Assembly: GCA_022010015.1 (NCBI GenBank)
Contig: CP091735.1
Span: 1,612,001-1,676,000, forward strand
Source: Clostridium sp.
GTDB lineage: Bacteria; Bacillota_I; Bacilli_A; Acholeplasmatales; Anaeroplasmataceae
Direction of reading: 5' to 3'
DNA: 64,000 bases
Shown: positions 11,929-21,798 of the stretch, piece by piece
Position numbering within the stretch: position 1 is the first letter of the stretch
Layout: every line of letters begins with the position of its first letter
Position numbers and translations under genes: made by a program
The notes under the pieces: generated by a model
Databases searched by the model: none
What the model saw: only the letters and a program-made list of their open reading frames with translations
Told to the model about the DNA's origin: nothing

Positions 11929-12198
11929 TTAACGACGAATACCTAATTTGTCGCAAACCTCAGCATACTTTTCAAGGTCTGACTTCATTAAATACTTAAG
12001 TAAGCTACGACGTTGTCCAACCTTCATCATTAGTCCACGACGTGAATGATGGTCATGAATATGAACAGATAAATGCTCATTTAATTGCTTAATTTCAGCT
12101 GTTAAAATAGCAATTTGAACTGCTGTTGAGCCTGTATCCTTTTCGTTTGCGCCGAATTCCTTAATTAGATTTGCTTTTTGTTCTTGTGTTAATGCCAC
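11929..12198 (-). CDS. rpsO: 30S ribosomal protein S15
   Basis: An intact 89-residue reading frame, the exact family length. It contains the S15 core LNEHLSVHIHDHHSRRGLM and ends in KLGIRR. S15 binds the central domain of 16S rRNA and bridges to 23S rRNA. ATG at 12196-12198 follows GGAGGTAAATTCTC. It is upstream of pnp on the same strand, the usual order, with a terminator between them. Confidence 0.97.
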   Translation of the reverse strand: MALTQEQKANLIKEFGANEKDTGSTAVQIAILTAEIKQLNEHLSVHIHDHHSRRGLMMKVGQRRSLLKYLMKSDLEKYAEVCDKLGIRR

Positions 12199-12295
12199 GA
12201 GAATTTACCTCCATTTAGTTTATTATAGTTGCGGTTATCCAAGATGACGTTCGAGGAAACGAACAACTTAGAAAGCCGTCTTTTTTAGTATATCA
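12199..12295 (-). promoter_or_regulatory. Structured 5' leader of rpsO (candidate S15 autoregulatory element)
   Basis: The stretch before rpsO holds a GTTCG / CGAAC hairpin with a possible outer GACG / CGTC pairing and is much more GC-rich than its surroundings. Several bacterial groups have S15-binding leaders at this place. The assignment rests on position and visible pairing only; I do not recognise a named consensus. Confidence 0.4.
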
Positions 12296-12307
12296 TACTT
12301 GATTACA

Positions 12308-13234
12308 TTAATCAATATCATTTTTTTGGAGTTTTTTTAGCGATATTTTTTTGCACATTTCTTTATCAAAGGTTAATTGATTTATTAATTCATCCTTTGA
12401 GTTATATTTTTTTCATTTCTTATCTTTTGATAGAAAAAAACATCTCAATTTTATTGCCATAAATCATTTTATTAAAATCAAAAAAATATTAACCTCTAAG
12501 CGTTTATTCTCCGAATAATTAAATGTTGGATTATTACCAATATTACACATTCCATCATACGCTTTATCAGCAACCAAAACCTTGACATAATATACACCAT
12601 TTTCAGGTAATAAATATATGCCATAATTAATATTAGCTGTAGGAAAGCCATTGGCAGTTTCCTAGATGATTACCATGAATAACTTCTCCTCTTATTGAAT
12701 AATGTCTGCCAAGCATTTGAGCTGCAACTTCTACTAGACCCGAGCTAATTAATTCTCTTGTATATGTTGAAGAGACTCTTACTGAGCCTAAAACGAATTT
12801 TGGAACTTCGTAGGTTTCAAATTCTTTTTCCAAATCGCGGATTGTTCCAAGGGCTTTATCTCCAAAAGTAAAATCATAGCCACAAACAATTGCCTTAATA
12901 TTAAGCTTATGTAAATGCAAAATAAATTGTTCTTTAGGCATTGTTGCAAGCATTTCATTAAACTCAATTATAATTAAATAATCAACATTCATTTTTTTAA
13001 TTATATCAATTTTATGCTCAATAGGTGTTAACAATGGATAGTTATCTAAATGCTTTAAATAAATTGATGGATGCGGATAAAATGTTAATACACCACTTTT
13101 ATAGCCATGCTTTTTACTTTGCTCAATTAAAATTTGATGTCCACGATGCACACCATCGAAATTACCAATAGCTACGCAAACGTCTTCATTAATTGGCTCA
13201 TACACCATATTAGAAATTTTTTTATTACCTTCAT
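12308..13234 (-). CDS. ribF: Bifunctional riboflavin kinase / FAD synthetase
   Basis: The N-terminal FMN adenylyltransferase domain shows GNFDGVHRGH (residues 22-31) and RVSSTYTREL. The C-terminal riboflavin kinase domain shows HGNHLGN-NGFPTAN. The enzyme makes FMN and FAD. Reading A7 at about 13219-13225 as A5 gives the start 'MKVIKISNMVYEP' from ATG 13232-13234, with GAGGGTGA upstream and a 4-base ATGA overlap with truB. A break at about 12660 cuts the two domains apart, and more A/T-run breaks follow in the kinase domain. The C-terminus near 12308 depends on three such corrections. Confidence 0.87.
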
Positions 13235-14115
13235 GAATTATCACCCTCTAAAATTACGACACATTCATAGTTTTTTTATTATTTTTTTATAAACAGCAAT
13301 CAGCTTATCATTATTATAAATCAATAAATTATTATCGATATTTGTTTGTCTTTTCATCAAGTTTCACACCATTTTTAACTAAATGAGCTATATAATCATT
13401 GACATCAAGCCTAGCAAAACTATTTAATGCACAAGCGATATCAATTGATTGTACTTTTTTATTTAAAATGTCATCAAGACTACTTGCATTATCAATATTT
13501 ATACTTCCGCTAGCAATTCTATTTAATGAAATCATTGTTGCACAGCTTTTCACTAGTCTACCAAGGTCCCTACCAAATGATCTAACATAAAATCCCTTTG
13601 AAACTTCAAGTCTAATCTTAACAATAGTTTTTTTCCATTAACATTTAGGTAATTAATAATTTTTAGGCTTAGATAGGTAATTGATTTCTCTTGGTGGTAA
13701 ATCAACATTAATATTTTTTCTTGCAAGATCAACCATCTTTTTACCGTTTAATTTTATAGCTGAATACATAGGGGGAATTTGTTCTTTTTGTAAATATAAA
13801 AACATCGATTGCCTCTAAAAATTTTTATTTAGTTCAATATTTGTTTCTCCAAAATTAACTATTTCTCCACTTGCATCAAGTGTAGTTGTTTCAAAACCAA
13901 ATTCAAACTCTGCTTCATATGTTTTATCATGTATATTAAAAAAAGGTAAAAGCTTAGTGGCCTTATCACAAGCAACAAGCATAACTCCAGTTGCATCTGG
14001 ATCTAAAGTTCCGTTATGGCCACACTTCTTTAAATTATATGCTTTTTTTGAATTTGATGACAAACTGAAAAAGATGTTATACCCTTAGGTTTATTAACAT
14101 AAAAAAAGTATTCAT
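13231..14115 (-). CDS. truB: tRNA pseudouridine(55) synthase
   Basis: TruB makes pseudouridine 55 in tRNA. The motif GTLDPDATGVM carries the catalytic Asp, and KPKGITSF and GFYVRSFGRDLG are typical. The start ATG at 14113-14115 reads MNTFYVNKPKG once the T7 at about 14101-14107 is taken as 5. Two T7 runs at 13271-13277 and 13282-13288, each read as 5, give the C-terminus 'VVILEGDNS' with a TGA that overlaps the ribF ATG. Other breaks fall near 13340, 13630, 13800 and 14085. truB-ribF order is conserved in Firmicutes. Confidence 0.88.
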
Positions 14116-14160
14116 AAAAAAATCATCCTTTATAGCTATAATTATTTTTATCATACATTT

Positions 14161-14197
14161 AAAAAAATGAAGTAAAATCTCTAATTTTACTTCATTA
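14161..14197 (-). terminator. Terminator after the thiT-linked membrane gene
   Basis: The stem AATGAAGTAAAAT / ATTTTACTTCATT is followed by T-rich sequence on the minus strand. It ends the thiT transcript. Confidence 0.85.
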
Positions 14198-14203
14198 AAG
14201 CAC

Positions 14204-14620
14204 TTATTTATTCTCCTTTTTAGGACGATTAGCTAAATATTCTAATATTGCATAAGCTAATACAAAAGCTCCTAAAATTGCCCAAACAAAATAATCAGCA
14301 ATTATTGAACCAGTTTTTTTCTTGGAAATTGCTTTAAATGCATTTCCTAGAGGATAGAAAGTCATCAATACACCTATTGTAAATGTTGAAACTAATGTTA
14401 CCTGATAATTTGATTTATTCTTATTAGTATTAATAATTCCCATTACACCAACTAAAATAATAATTATACCAACAATAACCATTACTAAATCGTCTAAATT
14501 AAAGTCAATACTTGTACCATATTCATCTGCATAATATGAACGAGATAAAAATTAAAATATACTAAGTATAAAAATTGTAACAAAACTACCAAAAACGATG
14601 GTAAAAATATTCTTTTTCAT
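14204..14620 (-). CDS. Unknown four-helix membrane protein coupled to thiT
   Basis: About 138 residues with four predicted membrane segments: IFTIVFGSFVTIFILS, MVIVGIIIILVGVMGII, TFTIGVLMTFYPLG and VWAILGAFVLAYAILEY. It ends in a lysine-rich tail. Its ATG (14618-14620) overlaps the thiT stop in a TAATG, so it should be translated together with the thiamine transporter and share its TPP control. I do not recognise a family. An in-frame TAA near 14556 interrupts the N-terminal part; both sides are in one frame, so two compensating run-length errors or a real stop are possible. A later start near 14482 would give a 92-residue, three-helix product. Confidence 0.6.
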
Positions 14621-15288
14621 TAATTATTTTCCTCGCCTTCATTTGGATTTAATAGCATTGGATAAAATCTAGCAATTAGTACCATTATTATTGTGCAAAT
14701 TATTATATTTGGAATACAATATAAACCATTATAAATAAATGAATACATTGCTCCACTTATTCCAAAAATTTCACCTGGCCAAAAGAATAATCCAGATAAA
14801 ACATGGCAAGCATATTTTAATAAGCCACCAATTACACAGCCTAAAAACAATAAAGCCAATTTTCTTTGACATAGTAGCACTCTTAAAATACTTTTTTGAA
14901 AATGCGCCAGCAAAGCCAACAAATGTATATGCTAGGACATAATCAAACAATACCTGAAGAAATGGTCCACATACCTCAAAGAACTTTATTGCTCCACTGC
15001 TTGTTATGCCAATTACAGCTAATGAATCGGCAATTGTTCCGGAATTAATGATATAAATTCCGCCAAGCATTTGAACAACACTTAAAATGAAAGCACATAA
15101 TAGGCCTGGTAATAAACCTCTTCTATAGCTTATTATGAAGATTGGAACCATAGCAAGACCAATGGAACCACCATTTGGAAATGCAGATTTCCAAATTCCA
15201 CCCTGAAGGGCATCAAGTGCAAAGGCAATAGCAGCAAAAAAACCGCAACCTCTGCCATAACTTTGACATTAAATTTTTTTGTTTCATA
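14620..15288 (-). CDS. thiT: Thiamine ECF transporter S-component
   Basis: The product is a six-helix substrate-binding subunit of an energy-coupling-factor transporter. PNGGSIGLAMVPIF (near residue 40) and GGIYIINSG match the ThiT/YuaJ family. It captures thiamine and works with a shared EcfAA'T module that is not in this window. A TPP riboswitch directly upstream supports the substrate. The ATG at 15286-15288 is preceded by AGAAGGAG. Two runs of seven (15236-15242 and 15274-15280) must be read as five to give MKQKFNVKVMAEVAVFAAI; another break lies near 14870. The C-terminus is NPNEGEENN. Confidence 0.88.
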
Positions 15289-15303
15289 TTTTCTCCTTCT
15301 TAA

Positions 15304-15330
15304 TAAAAAATGTCTACTAGGAGACATGCT
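15304..15330 (-). terminator. Regulatory terminator of the TPP riboswitch
   Basis: ATGTCT-CCTAGT-AGACAT followed by a U tract lies between the aptamer and the thiT ribosome-binding site. It is the likely expression platform, acting by premature termination. Confidence 0.75.
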
Positions 15331-15352
15331 AAAAAAAGAGAAAAAGATCTTT

Positions 15353-15437
15353 CTTATTCCTACGCTAGCATTACCTAGATCAGGTCAAGGGTCGATGTCA
15401 AGCATCCTCTCAGCTGATTAAAGCTCCCCATTAAGAT
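15353..15437 (-). promoter_or_regulatory. TPP riboswitch (THI element)
   Basis: On the minus strand the conserved TPP aptamer blocks occur in order: GGGGAGC, GCTGAGAGGATG, GACCCTTGACCTGATC and TAATGCTAGCGTAGG. CTTA / TAAG closes stem P1. It precedes thiT and the coupled membrane gene, so thiamine uptake should be shut off when TPP is plentiful. Confidence 0.95.
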
Positions 15438-15474
15438 GACACCTAAATTATATATCATTTAAAATATATAAGCA

Positions 15475-15500
15475 AGAAAAAAAGTGATTTTCATCACTTT
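15475..15500 (-). terminator. thiN terminator
   Basis: The stem AAAGTGA / TCACTTT is followed by a U7 tract on the minus strand and overlaps the thiN stop codon. It separates the thyA-thiN operon from the riboswitch-controlled thiT unit. Confidence 0.75.
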
Positions 15501-16107
15501 AATTATCATTATTTGACATAATAGCAATCAATATTCCTTGATCATATGATATAATTGCGTTATCTAAAAATTATTTCATTACTGATGCAAAGAGGATCAA
15601 GAATATCTAAATTATAACCACTTAAATTATATTTAAAAACCACTTAGATATAAATTTTTTTTACATTCTCTAAAGCAAAGAAGCTTATAAACTTATAAGA
15701 ATTTTTTTAGAAATATTTAGTTTGTTTGGCACATAGAAAATCTTCGAATTATTATCAATCATTATTACATTCTTATGGTTCTTTAATAACATAATATTTG
15801 CCAAGAAATGTTCAATTCTCTTTCCTTGAATACCACCAACTATTATAACTTTATCAAAATCCTTGGTATAATTTAAGGCAGCAGCAGTATCTGTATCATC
15901 CTTTATGGGATTTAGGGCTATCTTTTTAAAATCAAAACTATTTATATCATATTTGGTAGAATCAAAATCACCAATTGCTAGATCAATTTTTAATCTTGTG
16001 TTCTATTGCATAATCAACTCCACTATCGATTGCAATAATATAATTATTGGTATAATCTATATCCAGCTTATCACAATTTTTTTACCTATAAGTAAAATTG
16101 CATTCAT
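15499..16107 (-). CDS. thiN: Thiamine pyrophosphokinase
   Basis: The enzyme turns thiamine into TPP. The motifs IAIDSGVDYAIEH (residues 24-36) and IGDFDSTKYD (about 45-54) are those of the catalytic domain, and DDTDTAAAL follows. Start ATG 16105-16107 with AGGTGAT upstream; the preceding gene stops eight bases away. At least five breaks in A/T runs occur, so no long open frame is seen on the minus strand. The stop TAA (15499-15501) lies in the terminator. It sits at the end of the thyA operon, next to the thiamine importer gene, so uptake and activation of the vitamin are neighbours but under separate promoters. Confidence 0.85.
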
Positions 16108-16115
16108 ATAATCAC

Positions 16116-16418
16116 CTACCTAAGGTATTGCTTAATCCATGAATAAAGAAAAATATCTATTTTGTGTTCCTTCTTTTTTTACCTATAAATTTATTGTTTT
16201 TTTAATAAAACATATGCTGGTATGAATTTAACCTGATATTTATCCTTTAAAAAAACGGATATTTTGTTACATTAATTTTTATATATTGAAATATTAAGCT
16301 TATCATTTAAATAATCTAATATCTCCAAATTAGCATTGCAAGCTTTCGAATAGCTGGCATAAAAGAATAATAAAATAATTTCATTTGTTAAACTACTATT
16401 GTCATATTCTATTATCAA
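16116..16418 (-). CDS. Thioredoxin-fold protein with a degenerate active site
   Basis: About 100 residues with a thioredoxin pattern: FFYASYSKACNANLEILDYL, then a strand ending KFIPAYVLLK (the cis-Pro loop) and a C-terminal helix WIKQYLR. Where thioredoxin has WCGPC it has YSKAC, so only the second cysteine is left. It should not be a normal disulfide reductase; a monothiol or binding role is possible. The start is uncertain: TTG at 16416-16418 is in frame and spaced well from GGGG, whereas the ATG at 16424 needs a run correction. It lies between mutS2 and thiN. In Bacillus a thioredoxin gene also lies in the mutS2 neighbourhood. Confidence 0.65.
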
Positions 16419-16432
16419 AAGTACATCTTCCC

Positions 16433-18788
16433 CTATTTAAGATATACGATAGTAACTCCGTTAAGTCCCTCTCCTTCTTTGCCAAAGCGATAGCTTTCAA
16501 CATTTGGACAATTCATTAAATAAGCATGTACAGCATTTCTTACAGCGCCCGTACCAAAACCATGAATAATAGAAATTTCCTTTCGATTAGCTAATAAGGC
16601 TTGATCAATAAAGGAATCAACTAAATCATGAACCTCTTCATATCTTTTTACCACGTAAATCTAAAGAAAGCGGAGCACTTGCTGTAGGATTTTCACCTGT
16701 ATATTTATATTTAGGCTTTTGTCGTTTAATTACTTCCTTAGTAGTTTTTTTGTAACTCGTTTTTTTCTTAAATTCAACGGCAAATTGACCCATATTAACC
16801 ACATATTTGTCTTTTTTTAATAGCTTTAATTTCACCAACTGTATCATATTTTTTTGATGATTACATGGTCGCCAACCTTTAACTCAAAAATCAATAATGT
16901 CATCAGAATCCTCAGTTTGAAGCGTATTAACCTTATTTTTTTAGCATAAGCAAGCTCATGCTCCTTAAAGCTATCAGCATTATCCTTCATAGCCTTCAAT
17001 TCATCTAAAAACCTCTTTAGCATCATCCTTGGCCTTATTGATAATCTTTTTGAGCTTCCTTTTTACTTTTTTTCAATTATCTTGAGGTATCATTTTCTAA
17101 TTTTTTTCTTTTTTTCTTTATTTAAATCCGCAAGCTTACTATCATATTCACTAATTAGTTTATGATATTCTTCCTCTTTTTGCGCATTTTTTTCTACTTC
17201 TTCATCTAAAGTTTCTAATAAAACCTGATTATGCGTATTGTTATTAGCTAGATATTCCTTAGCATTTTCAATAATTTTGGAATCTAATCCTAGTCTGGAA
17301 GCAATGTCTATTGCATTTGATCTACCGGGAATGCCAATTAAAAGCTTATATGTTGGTCTAAGTGTTTCACTATCAAATTCAACTGAGGCATTTGTTACAC
17401 CATCAGTTTGATAAGCATAGTTTTTCAAATCAGAATAATGGGTTGTTGCTACAACAATGGCTCCCTTTGCCTTAAGAGAATCAATAATACTTATTGCAAG
17501 AGCACTACCTTCCTTTGGATCGGTTCCGCTACCAATTTCATCTAGTAAAACTAAAGAATTAAAATCAGCAAAGCTCATAATTTTGGCAAGCTTACTCATA
17601 TGTGAACTAAATGTTGACAATGATTGGGCAATAGATTGTTCATCACCTATATCAGCATAAACACCATCAAATGTAGATAGGATACTACCCTCATGAGCGG
17701 GTATGAATAAGCCACACATAGCCATTAAGCTTAATAAGCCAACAGTTTTAATTGCTACTGTTTTACCACCAGTATTTGGACCAGTAATAACGATAACTGA
17801 ATTTTTTTTAGATAATTCAATATCAATTGGCACAACAATATCTCTAGCAATTAAGGGATGTCGTGCTGAAATAAGCTTTTATGTGATTATCTTGATTGAT
17901 AATTGGTAATGTTGAATCCTCACTAATAGCATAATTTGCTTTAGCATAATAAACATCTAAGCTTGTAAGAATTTCAATATTTTTTTAGAAGTGCCTCACT
18001 ATTAGCACCAACAACCAAAGAAAGGCTCTTTAAAACAGCTTCAATTTCTTTTTCGTTCCTTTAGAGTAAGACTCTCAATTTCAAGCTCAATTTCGTAACA
18101 AACCTCTGGCTCAATATAGACAGTTGTGTGAGATTGAGACTCATCTAAAAACAATTCCCTTTAAAGGTATTTTTTTATATTCAATTTTTTTACAGGTAAG
18201 CACATTTTATTGTTTCTCATAACAATTAAATGATCAGAAAGCATAGAAGCGCGTGATTGTAATAGCTCATTCATTTTGCTTCTAAGCTTAGCATTTGCTA
18301 AAGTAAGGCTCCTTCTAATAGCTTGAAGCTCCTTTGAAGCATTATCCATAACTCTTCCGTCATCAGAAATTGCATTTCTAATAAAGCTTCTAACATTTGG
18401 TAAGCTTACAAGATTTTGAGCAATTTCATTTAAAATTTTAACATCAATTTTTAATGTTCTAAGCTGCTTAAAATATTTATTAACATTTTCACAAACTGTA
18501 ACGCTTTGACTTATGTCAATAAGTTCATCTTCACTTAAAATCCCCCCAATTGCACTTCTTAAAATTGCATCCCTTATTCCTCTTAAACCACCAAGATCTA
18601 ATGATGAATAAGCCTTTATCGCTTTATATGCATCATTTGTTTTATTTAATTCTTCAATTGTTTTTTTCATATTCAAAGCTTGGCTTTAAATTTAAAACTT
18701 GCTCTTTAGCATAATTAGTTTGACATAATTTAGCAACATTATTTAAAAATTTTTATCAAGCTCAAGAACATCATAATAATTTTTCCAT
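16433..18788 (-). CDS. mutS2: MutS2 ATPase/endonuclease
   Basis: The product has the MutS2 layout: clamp region, ATPase with GPNTGGKTV (about residue 330), the STFSSHM motif, Walker B VLLDEIGSGTDP and TTHYSDL. A coiled coil and a C-terminal Smr nuclease domain (DLRGKRYEEVHD; IIHGFGTGAVRNAV) follow. It acts in ribosome-collision rescue or recombination control. ATG 18786-18788 has GAGGG eight bases upstream. The repaired length is about 780 residues, normal. Breaks in A/T runs at about 18765, 18180, 17990, 17870, 17100, 16940, 16850 and 16645 explain the five open pieces. Confidence 0.92.
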
Positions 18789-18816
18789 TATTTTTCCCTC
18801 TATACACTCCGGATGC

Positions 18817-19368
18817 TCAATTAAATTTTTGATATGTAATAACATTACAGCCATAAACATCAGTATCCGGATAAATAAATACTATTTCACATTCATTAAT
18901 ATATTTTTAACAAAAACATTGGCATTTGGATAAATAATATATAGTTTTTCTTACTATTTTTTTAGTTGGATACGAAATGTCTAAATTCATAAGTCCATCA
19001 ATATTTTCAACAAATAAATTTGCGTTGGTCATATTTTTTTATTATTTGCCATTTAGTTTTTGTTATTAACACATATTTCATCATTTTTTTAAAATTTGGA
19101 ACAACCTTTATGTAATAAATATGTGTTCTACTTTCTAGATAAAAAAATCATAGGCCTTATCCTCACTAATTTTTGAGCGTAGTTGAATCCTTTAGCTTTC
19201 TTAAGTTTATAATATTTTCAAGCTGATTCCATACATTAGTATACATTTGCTTAATCTTATAATTTTTTTCTTAAGTTTAAAATTATTAAAATCGTGAGAA
19301 TTAGAATACTTAGTAAGCATATTCCCATAATTATTCCAAAAATAAAGTGGAGCTAGACTATTAATCAT
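18817..19368 (-). CDS. Unknown protein between a membrane gene and mutS2
   Basis: After five run-length corrections a continuous product of about 180 residues appears, starting MINSLAPLYFWNNYGNM (ATG 19366-19368, AAAGGAAA upstream) and ending NVITYQKFN at 18817. It is rich in Lys, Tyr and Asn. It contains YLESRTHIYYIKVVPNFKKM and KKYINECEIVFIYPDTD, an alternating strand pattern that suggests a compact alpha/beta fold. No membrane segment or known motif is recognised. The ATG overlaps the upstream stop (ATGA), so it belongs to the thyA-mutS2 operon. Confidence 0.5.
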
Positions 19369-19586
19369 TGAATTTCTCTTTCCTTTTTTTCTTTAAAAAA
19401 ATATAAATATAATACACAAAGATGATGCTAAAAAAATTATTGTTCCAATCAACAATATTGTAATGTAGACAATAATTCCTACATTAATAAATTTCATTGC
19501 ATATAATACGACTCCAATAGTTCCAATAATAAACATCATAAAGGCAATAATTGAAATGGCTAATGTAATTTTTATTTATTTTTCAT
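19365..19586 (-). CDS. Small two-helix membrane protein
   Basis: A product of about 73 residues after correcting short A runs: MKINKITLAISIIAFMMFII, a second segment VGIIVYITILLIGTIIFF, and a basic tail IFLKKKEREIQ. Both ends overlap neighbours by ATGA (plsC upstream, the unknown gene downstream). This supports the correction and the operon. No family is recognised. Confidence 0.5.
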
Positions 19587-20392
19587 TTTTCTATACCACT
19601 ATTAATAATTTCTACTACTTTTTTTCACCAATTTCTTGAGTAGTCATATTCTCATATTCTTCTTTTTTTAATTGGTTTATGAATAATAACCTTAACTCTT
19701 ACCTTATGCCATGGGGATTTTGTTTTACATTGTGATGTTCCAACGATACTTACGGGTACAATACTAGCACCTGGCTTTGTTGCTAGCTTAAAAGCACCTG
19801 GTTTGATTTCAATTATTTTTTCTGTTTCACGTGTTTTTATGCCGCCCTCAGGAAAAATCATAAAATTATAGCCATCACTAACAAGCTTAATTGCTCGAAA
19901 AAGGTCTTTAACACCCTGTCGTTCATTTTTTTCGATCAAGTGGTACAACCTCTGCAGTTTGCATAAACATATGAATAATTTTTACCTTGTCTAAGGTGTT
20001 TTTTGCTACAGCAGACATTACCCTATGAAAAGCTTGATAAACAACTGACACGTCAAGCATTGACTTATGATTTGCATAAACAACAAATGTTTCAGTTGGT
20101 ATATTTTTCTCGACCAACAATTTTAATTTTTCAATCTAAAAAAACATGTTACAAAAATTCGCAAAATTGATAAATTATTTCATGCTTCAAATGACTCTTT
20201 GTTTTTTTGTAAAACGTAATATTGGATAAAAAAAGATAAAAAAATTATCATTACCCATATTAACCAACCAGCTATAAAGCCAAGAGGAATCCACAAAAAA
20301 ATAAAAACCAATAATTATTAGGCGTTATAAAATAAAAAGCCTAAGGCACTAAAAAAACTTGAAACAAAATCAAAAAGTAAATAAAATAGCAT
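19583..20392 (-). CDS. plsC: 1-acyl-sn-glycerol-3-phosphate acyltransferase
   Basis: PlsC makes phosphatidic acid by adding the second acyl chain. The HX4D motif is NHKSMLDV and the FPEGGIKTRE motif follows 80 residues later; MQTAEVVPLDRK is the usual third block. The N-terminus carries one or two membrane helices (WFLFLWIPLGFIAGWL). ATG 20390-20392. The C-terminus runs through KKEEYENMTTQEIGEKVVE to a TGA at 19583; the MTTQEIG stretch belongs here and is not a separate gene start. Breaks occur at about 20310, 20230, 20150, 20112, 19930 and 19665. Confidence 0.87.
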
Positions 20393-20394
20393 TT

Positions 20395-20875
20395 TTAAAA
20401 CCTACTTTCTTTTTGTAAATATTAAAAGTTACCCTTTCTAATTCTTCACTACTTATTAATTCATAATTGGCATAATCAATCTTAGGAAAATATGCATCTC
20501 CCTCATAATCGCCCTTAATAATAGAAATATAAAGCATATCAGCATATGGTAAGGATAGCTTATAAATACTTGCACCACCAACTACAAACAAATCCTCATT
20601 ACACTCCTTAAAAAAATGTAACTGCATCTTTTTATAACAATTGCATCAGAAAGTTTGACATCATCAAGTGATGCTACATAGATTTTACCATATGAAAGTG
20701 GTTTTGTTTTATAATAGCCTTTTAATGAATAATATGTTGAAAGTCCCATAAAAAAACAGTTTGTCCAGCTGTTTGTTTTTTTATAATACAATAAGTCCTC
20801 TTTAATATGCCAAGGAATTTTATTATCCTTGCCAATTAAATTATTTTTATCCATTGCCCAAATTAATTTTATCAT
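20395..20875 (-). CDS. folA: Dihydrofolate reductase
   Basis: The start MIKLIWAMDKNNLIGKDN and the block IPWHIKEDL (with the catalytic acidic residue) are typical, as is VVGGASIYKLSLPYAD. It regenerates tetrahydrofolate after ThyA has oxidised it, and it follows thyA with a TAATG overlap at 20875. Breaks in A/T runs are at about 20630 and 20800. The stop codon is not clear: as written the frame runs past the plsC start. Length is about 160 residues. Confidence 0.87.
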
Positions 20876-21743
20876 TAGACAGCCACCTTACCTTTTAATC
20901 GCTTTATGAGGATTATAATTTTCTAATGTGAAATCTTCATACTTAAATGAAAATAAATCATGAACATTCTTATTTATTTTCATAGTTGGTAATTCTCTTG
21001 GTTCTCTTGTAAGCTGAAGCTTAACTTGCTCAATATGATTGTCATAGATATGGGCATCACCTATAGTATGAACAAAATCTCCAACCTCCATATTGCAAAC
21101 CTGAGCCACCATCATTAAAAATAAACTATATGAAGCAATGTTAAAAGGAACGCCAAGGAAAACATCTGCGCTTCTTTGATATAACTGTAATGATAGAGTA
21201 TTGTTTACAACATAAAATTGCATAAAGCAATGACAGGGTGGAAGCGCCATATCCTTAATCATAGGTGGATTCCAAGCAGAAACAATTAGGCGGCGACTAT
21301 TAGGATTTGTTTTTAAATCATTAATCAATTCTTTTAATTGATCTACTCCTCCAAAATCACGCCACTGCTTACCATAAACTGGTCCTAAATCACCATATTT
21401 ATTGGCAAAAATCATTGTCATTTTTTATTTTTTCTGCAAATTCTTCAATTGTTTCACCTAGATAATCACTAGATTCTTGATATTTTTTAAAAGGCCAATC
21501 ATTCCAAATTCTTACATCATTATCTACAAGATATTTAATATTTGTACTTCCACTTATAAACCATAGCAATTCATGAATAATGCTTTTTAAGTGAACCTTT
21601 TTTGTAGTTAAAAGAGGAAAACCATCTACCAAATGAAAACGCATCTGATATCCAAAATAAGAAATTGTACCAGTATGGGTACGATCGTCCTTTGCTACTC
21701 CTTTTTCTAATATTGTCTTGCATAATTCTAAATATTGTTTCAT
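20875..21743 (-). CDS. thyA: Thymidylate synthase
   Basis: ThyA methylates dUMP to dTMP with methylene-THF. Catalytic cysteine block LPPCHCFMQFYV, folate-binding RSADVFLGVPFNIASY and DAHIYDNHIEQ are present. ATG 21741-21743 follows GAGGAG. One break lies at 21417 (T7 read as 5 gives DFANKYGDLG). A second is an A4 near 20893 that reads as A3, giving the canonical C-terminus AIKGKVAV and a TAA overlapping the folA ATG. This is the first gene of the operon that runs to thiN. Confidence 0.94.
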
Positions 21744-21798
21744 TTTTTTAATCTCCTCACATTTATTCCATTATACTATAAATTTAGCAAAATTCCAA

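Noticed and set aside
13399..13590. Plus-strand open frames opposite truB, mutS2, deoC, UPF0210 and other genes.
   Set aside because: They are antisense to clear minus-strand genes, have no ribosome-binding sites of note and show no protein family.
19645..19647. ATG opening MTTQEIG as the start of a separate small gene.
   Set aside because: It continues the PlsC C-terminus (KKEEYEN then MTTQEIGEKVVE), and the real small gene starts at 19586 with an ATGA overlap.
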